A stretch of 10,034 nt of DNA from Clostridium sp. CAG:1024. Lineage in GTDB: Bacteria > Bacillota > Clostridia > Christensenellales > CAG-138. Below the pieces are notes generated by a model, which was not told the DNA's origin, did not search any database, and worked only from the letters and a program-made list of their open reading frames with translations. A program made the translations under genes and the position numbers. Where the stretch lies: assembly GCA_000432015.1 (NCBI GenBank), contig HF985526.1, forward strand, positions 17,907 to 27,940, written 5' to 3'. Shown piece after piece: positions 5,823 to 10,034 of this stretch (within the stretch, counting starts at the first letter, position 1; the number at the start of each line of letters is the position of its first letter).

Positions 5823-7580
5823 TCAGTTTTTCGATACGGTAAAGGAGAACACCGCTTCGCCATCACGATTCGACGCCGTAATCTCCTCTCCGAGCAGCTG
5901 CAGGATCTCTTTTGCAATGGCGAGTCCAAGTCCCGTTCCCTGTTCAGCATGCGACCGATCCGCTTTATAAAACCGCTCAAACAAATGCGGAAGGTCTTTT
6001 TCATCGATATGACCGCTGTTGTGCACCTCGACGCGCAGTTTCCCGGTCTCGCGATCTTCCTCTGCCGTGAGCGTCACAACGCCGCCGTCGCTTGCATACT
6101 TGATTGCGTTGTCCACAAGCGCAACAAGCACCTGTTCGATGCGATCGCGGTTCGAATATGCGGTGGGAAGCGCGGCAGGCGTATAGCGCAGCGTGATATC
6201 GCTGTAATCGGCATTGATCCGCATTCGCTCCGCCGTTTCCGCAAGCAGCGCATCCAGCGGAAACGGCTGCTTCGTGAGTGCGACCGCGCCGGACTGGAGC
6301 CTGGACAGTTCAAGCAGATCGTTGATGAGCCGCGACAGCCGCATAGACTCTCGCAGGATATGTCCATAGTATCGCGCCCGGTCTTGTTCCGTATGAATGA
6401 GCCCGTCGTTCAAGGCTTCCGCAAGCGAACGAATCGATGCGATGGGCGTTTTGAGCTCGTGGCTGACATTCGCGACATACTCCCTGCGCGTTTGCTCCAG
6501 ACGCTCCGCTTCCGTAACGTCCTGCACGAGCACGATCGCGCCGGGCAGCGTTTCTACCGCTGCCTGCGAACGTGTCAGCGTCAGCAGAAGCTGCCGGTTG
6601 TCGATCGAAAAATGCAGCGTGACTGGCGTTTCGCTCCTCGTCATGGCATGGCAGGCATTTTCAAACTGCTCCGCCATGCTCTCGTCAGAAAACAACGTTT
6701 TTCCGTCGGATCTGAGCAGCGTCTGCGCCGCCGGATTCATGAACGTGATCCGTACGAACGTATGGTCGAGCGCGACCACGCCTTCGCTGAGCCCCGTCAG
6801 TATGGTCGTAAGGCGATTCCTCGCAAGCGTCAGGTCTTCGATCGTCGCGGAAAGCTCCGCAGAAAGAAAGTTCAGCGCTTTTCCGAGCTGACCGATCTCG
6901 CCCCCCGCCTCCTCGTCCGCCCGCGCGGAAAAGTCCCCCGCGGCCATGGCGATCGCATTCTGCGTCATTTGGCGGATCGGTTTCACAAAGGTTCTGCTGC
7001 CGAAGTAGCCGAGAACGACCAGACGGGCCGCCGCGCCCGTACTGCTCATCAGCAGCGTCAGCGTGAGTGAAAACATGGCCGCTCGCAGCTGGTTCGCGGG
7101 TTTTGTCACGAGCACCGCGCCCGTGACCCGTTCCATGTTGTCCACGATCGGTACGCCGATAAGAACGCCGTCCACCTTTCGCCAGTTCGTCTCGGAGACC
7201 GGCGCGCCGCTTGTCAGGATGCGGCTCACATACCGTGCGTATTTTCCCTCCGTCGGGCGTTTCGTCTCGTCGAGCATCTCGTCCGCAGAGGCGGAATACG
7301 CAAACAGGTTGCCCTGATCGTCGTAAATGTAGACATGCGAGCCGCTGCGCTGGTCGTTCAAAACAAATTCACTCAGCGCATCGAAGCCGACCTTGCCCTC
7401 CAGATACCGTGCGGAAAGACGTGCCACCGAGCGCGCTCTCGGCATCATTTCGTTGACGATCTCCGCCGCAAAGGCGCGTATTCCGAAAAAGAAATAGATC
7501 GCCGCGGTCAGCGATGCGGTCAGCACGCAGGCCGAGACGAGATACAGCATCAGTTTTCCGAAAAGCGTTCCACGTTTCAT
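5823..7580 (-). CDS. Membrane sensor histidine kinase (PhoR/WalK-like: HAMP-PAS-HisKA-HATPase)
   Basis: 585 residues. TM1 is at about 10-34, an extracytoplasmic sensor region at 35-165, and TM2 at about 167-193. A HAMP linker follows at about 194-246 (TFVKPIRQM...GDFSARADEE), then a PAS domain at about 250-355. The HisKA H-box is YVANVSHELKTPIASIRSLA with the phosphorylated histidine at 374. The ATPase domain has an N-box around VDNAIKYA (489-496), an F-box FERFYK (534-539) and an intact G2 box GTGLGLAIAK (548-557). The G1 box is degenerate: HNSGHI replaces the usual DxGxG. TM2 contains an arginine (186), which is unusual. The ATG overlaps the regulator stop as ATGA, so the two are co-translated. 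It would autophosphorylate and pass phosphate to Asp55 of the regulator encoded just before it. Stimulus unknown; the architecture suits cell-envelope or phosphate signals. Confidence 0.95.
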   Translation of the reverse strand: MKRGTLFGKLMLYLVSACVLTASLTAAIYFFFGIRAFAAEIVNEMMPRARSVARLSARYLEGKVGFDALSEFVLNDQRSGSHVYIYDDQGNLFAYSASADEMLDETKRPTEGKYARYVSRILTSGAPVSETNWRKVDGVLIGVPIVDNMERVTGAVLVTKPANQLRAAMFSLTLTLLMSSTGAAARLVVLGYFGSRTFVKPIRQMTQNAIAMAAGDFSARADEEAGGEIGQLGKALNFLSAELSATIEDLTLARNRLTTILTGLSEGVVALDHTFVRITFMNPAAQTLLRSDGKTLFSDESMAEQFENACHAMTRSETPVTLHFSIDNRQLLLTLTRSQAAVETLPGAIVLVQDVTEAERLEQTRREYVANVSHELKTPIASIRSLAEALNDGLIHTEQDRARYYGHILRESMRLSRLINDLLELSRLQSGAVALTKQPFPLDALLAETAERMRINADYSDITLRYTPAALPTAYSNRDRIEQVLVALVDNAIKYASDGGVVTLTAEEDRETGKLRVEVHNSGHIDEKDLPHLFERFYKADRSHAEQGTGLGLAIAKEILQLLGEEITASNRDGEAVFSFTVSKN

Positions 7581-8269
7581 TCCGCTGCGCCAAACTTATA
7601 GCCCACGCCGTATACGGTTCGGATTCCCCACTTTGTTTCGCCCGACGGCATTTTTTGCCGGATACGTTTGATCTGCGTATCGACTGCGCGCGTATCGCCA
7701 AAATAATCGTATCCCCAGATCTTTGACAGAATCTGCTCGCGGTCAAACACGCGTCCGGGGTTGGATGCGAGCAGATACAGGATCTCGACCTCCTTCGGCG
7801 TGAAATCTACGACCTTGCCGCCGATGCGCACTTCATAATTCGAAAGGCTGATCTCCAGCTCATCGATGCGAATCGTCTGACCGCTCGGCTCCGCCGCGGC
7901 CGTCGTTCTGCGAAGCACCGCCTTGATGCGTGCAATGAGCTCCCGTGTCGAGAACGGTTTCACGATATAGTCGTCTGCGCCGAACTCCAGCCCCAGCACA
8001 CGGTCGATTTCTTCCCCCTTGGCGGTCAGCATAATGATCGGGACAGAGCTTGTTTTCCGGATCTCGCGGCAGACGTCGACGCCGCTCATACCGGGCATCA
8101 TGACATCCAACAGGATCAGATCCGGCGATTCCTCCTGTGCAAGTTTCAACGCGTCCGTACCATTGTATGCCGACGCGTGCGTAAACCCCTCGTTATCAAG
8201 ATAAACGCCCACCGTTTCATGGATGATCGGCTGATCATCGCAGATGAGAATATGCGGTGCTTTTGCCAT
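7577..8269 (-). CDS. OmpR/PhoB-family response regulator
   Basis: 230 residues from ATG 8269. The receiver domain has the acidic pair D11-D12, phosphoacceptor D55 in LILLDVMMPGMSG, T82 in IIMLTAKGEE and K104 in DDYIVKPFSTREL, so all switch residues are present. The C-terminal winged-helix DNA-binding domain (about 132-228) contains VDFTPKEVEILYLLASNPG, the recognition-helix region TRAVDTQIKRIRQKM and the terminal GIRTVYGVGYKF. The frame extends 60 codons further upstream, but MAKAPHILICDD is the standard receiver start and the promoter lies within that extension. AAAGGA precedes the ATG by about 13 nt, a rather long spacing. It is the first gene of a two-gene operon with the kinase. It resembles WalR/PhoP/ResD types, but I cannot choose among them. 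Confidence 0.96.
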   Translation of the reverse strand: MAKAPHILICDDQPIIHETVGVYLDNEGFTHASAYNGTDALKLAQEESPDLILLDVMMPGMSGVDVCREIRKTSSVPIIMLTAKGEEIDRVLGLEFGADDYIVKPFSTRELIARIKAVLRRTTAAAEPSGQTIRIDELEISLSNYEVRIGGKVVDFTPKEVEILYLLASNPGRVFDREQILSKIWGYDYFGDTRAVDTQIKRIRQKMPSGETKWGIRTVYGVGYKFGAAE

Positions 8270-8302
8270 GGCTCGTCCCACATCCTTTCTTTTCACAATT
8301 TC

Positions 8303-8331
8303 ATTATAGCCGCTCGTTTCGGGTCTGGCAA
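8303..8331 (-). promoter_or_regulatory. Strong sigma-A-type promoter of the two-component operon
   Basis: On the minus strand, TTGCCA (8331-8326), 17 nt and a perfect TATAAT (8308-8303). Transcription would start near 8296, some 27 nt before the regulator ATG, which also supports that start over the longer frame. Confidence 0.82.
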
Positions 8332-8342
8332 TTCCGGAACCC
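8321..8342. promoter_or_regulatory. Imperfect palindrome over the -35 element, operator candidate
   Basis: A 22-bp sequence with pattern GGGT-N3-G-N-AATT-N-C-N3-ACCC (7 of 11 arm positions symmetric) covers the -35 hexamer of the two-component promoter. A bound protein here would compete with or touch RNA polymerase, so it may be a repressor or autoregulatory site. OmpR-family proteins usually bind direct repeats, so it need not be the site of the regulator encoded next door. Confidence 0.3.
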
Positions 8343-8384
8343 GACTTGTCATAATTGTACATCTTTCGCCCACAATCCGAAGCG

Positions 8385-9281
8385 CTACCTTCGTCCCGCC
8401 GTTTCCGCGGAAAGCCGGCAGACCGCATCGACTGCGGCGATGTGCGCATGTTTCAGCGCAGCGGAAAACGCGATTCGGTCCTCTCCCGCAAACTCCGTGA
8501 GCTTTCTGAGTTCCGTAAGGATCGTTCCTGCGCACGCAAGCAGCGCGCCGGACGCGCCAGTCTCCGTGACGGAAAACACAGCAAGGCTGTCTCTGGCCGC
8601 ACCGAGTTTGTCCGTGATCTCTCCGATCTCCGCTTTGCCCTCCGCGACAGCTTTACCCTCCTTGTCAAAGGCATAGACCGCGGCATACAGACGTTCTCCG
8701 ATCTCCGAAAGCTGATCGAGAAGCGCGGCAAGCGCTGCGATCTGCGGCTCCGTGGCTGTGACGACCCATTCGGATGCCGCCTGTTCCATGGCGTAGCTCG
8801 CGCTTTCCATCCCTTCTTCTGAAAGTCTTGCGCGCACCTCTTTGATGCTCTCCCTGTTTTGATAGCAGGCGGCAAACACGCGATACTTGTCCCCATCCGC
8901 ATAGATATACCCGCCAGCGCCAAGCGCTTGCAGCGAGGCGGCTTGTTTGCTTGCATTATCGAGGCTCGAGTATACGCCCATTTGCAGAGCATAATAGGCC
9001 ATTTTCGGAAGCTTCAGCGTTTTTGTCACCGTCGCGTTCGTCTCTTGTCCCGCGGCAGTCGCTACGGACGGCGCTTCCGTTTCCTGCGCGTCCGCCCGAA
9101 CGACGCCGAGCGTCTGAAACACAGGGGCAACGACGTTTTGTGCGACCCACGTTCCTGCGGATGACACGCCGATCAGATATACGATCGATGCGACGAGCAA
9201 CGCCGCGCAAAAAAGCGAGCCCGCAAGCGGCGGATTGCGCCTCGTGCTGCGGACACGCCTTCTGCGTCTTCTGTATTCCAT
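8385..9281 (-). CDS. SPOR-domain bitopic membrane protein
   Basis: 298 residues. A short, very basic cytoplasmic N-terminus (MEYRRRRRRVRSTRR) is followed by one transmembrane helix at about 20-42; the rest is extracytoplasmic. After a low-complexity linker (about 60-92) comes a SPOR domain at about 95-160, recognisable from YYALQMGVYSSLDNASKQAA, then GGYIYADGDKYRVFAACYQN and a helix IKEVRARLSEEG. SPOR domains bind denuded peptidoglycan glycan strands, often at division or sporulation septa. A further 130 mostly helical residues with no recognised domain make up the C-terminus. ATG is preceded by GGAGG 7 nt away, a strong site. The next gene downstream (the response regulator) has its own promoter 54 nt on. 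No terminator is visible between the two and no confident promoter upstream. Confidence 0.88.
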   Translation of the reverse strand: MEYRRRRRRVRSTRRNPPLAGSLFCAALLVASIVYLIGVSSAGTWVAQNVVAPVFQTLGVVRADAQETEAPSVATAAGQETNATVTKTLKLPKMAYYALQMGVYSSLDNASKQAASLQALGAGGYIYADGDKYRVFAACYQNRESIKEVRARLSEEGMESASYAMEQAASEWVVTATEPQIAALAALLDQLSEIGERLYAAVYAFDKEGKAVAEGKAEIGEITDKLGAARDSLAVFSVTETGASGALLACAGTILTELRKLTEFAGEDRIAFSAALKHAHIAAVDAVCRLSAETAGRR

Positions 9282-9603
9282 GCTACCGCCTCCAGCTTTC
9301 GTTTCTGCTTACAATCTATGCAGACGGCGCATGGGTGATTCGCTGCATTCGTTTGCAGACGTTTGACGAAACCTTCAAGCCTCCGCGCCGCGCGCACCGC
9401 CGGATGTGCGCCGAGATCAGCGAAGCTGCGCGAAGCCGCGCGGGGCTGATTGTGCCGGAGCCGGCAAAGCGAAACGACGCACGACCGAACAGCTGCAAGC
9501 CGAAACCCGAATGGAGGGTACGGCAGATGAACGCTCGCACGACACAGGCGGCAGAAGCTGTGAAAGCGGACTTGATTTGCGATTGAGCGCGGAAAGCCGG
9601 GCA
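9282..9603. other. Upstream region of the SPOR gene, no confident gene
   Basis: GC-rich sequence between the SPOR gene start and the AAAAGCT cluster. A plus-strand frame is open up to 9586 with codon choice similar to neighbouring genes (phrases TIYADGAWVIRCIRLQ and PEPAKRNDARPN), but it has no plausible start with a ribosome binding site except ATG 9527, which would give 19 residues after GGAGG. No good minus-strand promoter is seen; TAGATT near 9318 lacks a -35 partner. It may be a leader, a gene remnant or plain intergenic DNA. Confidence 0.35.
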
Positions 9604-9656
9604 AAAAGCTGTTGGAGCTTTTGTCAGGAGGAGCTTTTTAGGGGCAGGGAAAAGCT
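9604..9656. repeat. AAAAGCT/AGCTTTT inverted repeats forming two hairpins
   Basis: Four copies of one 7-mer occur in alternating orientation: AAAAGCT at 9604, AGCTTTT at 9616, AGCTTTT at 9632 and AAAAGCT at 9650. The first two can pair around a 5-nt loop and the last two around an 11-nt loop. Two more copies lie at 9808 and 9920. The stems are too AT-rich and lack the T-run expected of normal terminators. Confidence 0.55.
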
Positions 9657-9779
9657 ATATGATTAAGGGGCTACAGGTAGAGAAAAGGGGCGAAAACAAG
9701 CCCTGCGGACGGCTGAAATGTGTTTTGGTGACAGGGAATACAAAACCCCTGCCTGCCTCGGGAAAGAGACTGCGGCAAA
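9657..9779. other. Gene-free stretch with small hairpins
   Basis: Purine-rich sequence with several short G runs. Local pairings are AGGGGC/GCCCT near 9685-9705 (one bulge), CAGGG/CCCTG (9732-9736 with 9747-9751) and an overlapping alternative TTTTG/CAAAA (9723-9727 with 9741-9745). A plus-strand frame 9659-9877 (72 codons) crosses it without recognisable domains, and the upstream AGGG is a poor ribosome binding site. A structured RNA is possible, but no known class is recognised. Confidence 0.3.
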
Positions 9780-9862
9780 ATCCGGACGGTCAAGGGTTTA
9801 AGCGTGGAGCTTTTTTCGCACCGTGCGCGGAAAAATTCGACTCGTCCCTTGACGGTCCGGAT
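9780..9862. repeat. Long inverted repeat, 17-bp arms (16 match), 49-nt interior
   Basis: The left arm 9780-9796 (ATCCGGACGGTCAAGGG) and right arm 9846-9862 (CCCTTGACGGTCCGGAT) pair at 16 of 17 positions. The 49-nt interior contains a further stem CGCA/TGCG around CCG near 9817-9827, flanked by T6 and A5 runs that can partly pair. Transcribed from either strand, it would fold as a long hairpin. There is no U-run after the outer stem, so it is not a standard terminator. Confidence 0.7.
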
Positions 9863-9908
9863 AGATGGAGCGGATGAGATATATTCTGCCTGCGAGACGA
9901 GAAAGCGG

Positions 9909-9936
9909 TGGAAAATTCAAAAAGCTATGCTATACT
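9909..9936 (+). promoter_or_regulatory. Extended -10 promoter reading rightward
   Basis: TGC-TATACT (-10 at 9931-9936) with a weak -35 TGGAAA (9909-9914), 16 nt apart. The start point would be near 9943, giving a leader of about 80 nt to the ATG at 10024. The surrounding DNA becomes AT-rich at this point. Confidence 0.55.
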
Positions 9937-9951
9937 TAAAAATGGTTAGTC

Positions 9952-9980
9952 AATAGACAAATCTTGCTAATGTTTGTCAA
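9952..9980 (-). promoter_or_regulatory. Possible leftward promoter overlapping the operator-like repeat
   Basis: On the minus strand, a perfect TTGACA (9980-9975) is followed by 17 nt and TCTATT (9957-9952, 4 of 6 consensus). If active it would read toward the SPOR gene through about 660 nt of leader that includes the long hairpin. The -10 is weak. Confidence 0.3.
9956..9978. promoter_or_regulatory. Operator-like inverted repeat GACAAA-N11-TTTGTC
   Basis: A perfect 6-bp inverted repeat with an 11-nt spacer lies just past the predicted start of the rightward promoter, where a dimeric repressor would block transcription. An overlapping pairing TCTTG (9962-9966)/CAAGA (9978-9982) could instead form in RNA. 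The partner regulator is unknown. Confidence 0.35.
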
Positions 9981-9983
9981 GAA

Positions 9984-10013
9984 CTTTTTTCTGGAAGTTG
10001 CACAGAAAAAAAG
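9984..10013 (+). other. Leader hairpin next to the ribosome binding site
   Basis: CTTTTTTCTG (9984-9993) can pair with CAGAAAAAAAG (10003-10013, one A bulged) around a 9-nt loop. The right arm runs into AAGGG, the likely ribosome binding site for the ATG at 10024, so the fold could affect access to it. The stem is mostly A-U and may be weak. Confidence 0.35.
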
Positions 10014-10023
10014 GGCGTACTAA

Positions 10024-10034
10024 ATGAACCCACC
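10024..10034 (+). CDS. Start of a rightward gene leaving the window
   Basis: ATG AAC CCA is preceded by AAGGG with an 8-nt spacing and lies about 80 nt downstream of an extended -10 promoter. Only three full codons are visible, so no product can be named and the call rests on context. Confidence 0.35.

Noticed and set aside
5064..7070. 668-codon plus-strand open frame opposite tyrS and the kinase gene
   Set aside because: It is exactly codon-aligned antisense to both genes, so its stops would need TTA, CTA or TCA codons on the minus strand, which are rare in this GC-rich codon use. It crosses a terminator and a promoter and has no domain pattern.
8270..8449. 60-codon N-terminal extension of the response regulator
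   Set aside because: The promoter, including TATAAT, lies inside it, and receiver homology begins at MAKAPHILICDD.
9173..9604. 143-codon minus-strand frame upstream of the SPOR gene
   Set aside because: It overlaps the SPOR gene start in another frame, while the SPOR gene has a strong GGAGG site; the sequence is Arg/Ala/Cys-rich without domains.
9406..9666. 86-codon plus-strand frame as a gene
   Set aside because: Composition is irregular (Cys, Arg and Ser rich), there is no ribosome binding site at the first ATG, and it ends within the AAAAGCT hairpins.
9659..9877. 72-codon plus-strand frame as a gene
   Set aside because: It crosses the left and right arms of the long inverted repeat, has no recognised domain and only a poor ribosome binding site.
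9600..9900. RNase P RNA, tmRNA, SRP RNA, tRNA or a known riboswitch
   Set aside because: None of their conserved cores were found; TTCGACTC near 9836 resembles a T-loop but has no flanking stem or acceptor arm.

Overview
The window comes from a moderately GC-rich bacterium, most likely a member of the Bacillota (Clostridia-like). The evidence is a group-1 TyrRS with KMGKT, an OmpR/PhoR-type two-component pair with NSG in the G1 box, a SPOR-domain membrane protein, GTG starts and tight 4-bp gene overlaps. No phage, transposase, CRISPR, rRNA or tRNA gene is visible. I cannot name the species.

Layout. (a) 1-954, plus strand: the 3' part of a polytopic membrane protein resembling GT-C glycosyltransferase-like proteins. 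(b) 938-5693, minus strand: an operon read tyrS > yigZ/IMPACT-family gene > large Ig-repeat membrane protein with an acidic cytoplasmic tail > DUF2461 gene. It has a good sigma-A-type promoter (extended -10) just ahead of tyrS. (c) 5764-5803: a rho-independent terminator closing the next unit upstream; its U-tract supplies the -35 hexamer of the tyrS promoter. (d) 5823-8269, minus strand: response regulator > sensor kinase, overlapping by ATGA, from a near-consensus promoter (TTGCCA-17-TATAAT) that sits on an imperfect palindrome. (e) 8385-9281, minus strand: a SPOR-domain bitopic membrane protein. (f) 9282-10023: about 740 bp without a convincing gene. It holds a cluster of AAAAGCT/AGCTTTT words, a long inverted repeat, and then an AT-rich promoter/operator-like segment that seems to serve a plus-strand gene starting at about 10024 and leaving the window.

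The most notable observation is a 14-bp tandem duplication (1699-1726) near the 3' end of the Ig-repeat membrane protein gene. It shifts the frame and causes early termination. Removing one copy would restore 34 different C-terminal codons ending in an ATGAATGA overlap with the DUF2461 start, matching the overlapped style of the other junctions in this operon.

Functionally the window reads as housekeeping plus envelope biology: tyrosine tRNA charging co-transcribed with an envelope protein of unknown role, an envelope-type two-component system, and a peptidoglycan-binding SPOR protein. No complete new defence or mobile system is seen. The undescribed material is the Ig-repeat/acidic-tail protein and the structured non-coding region at the right.
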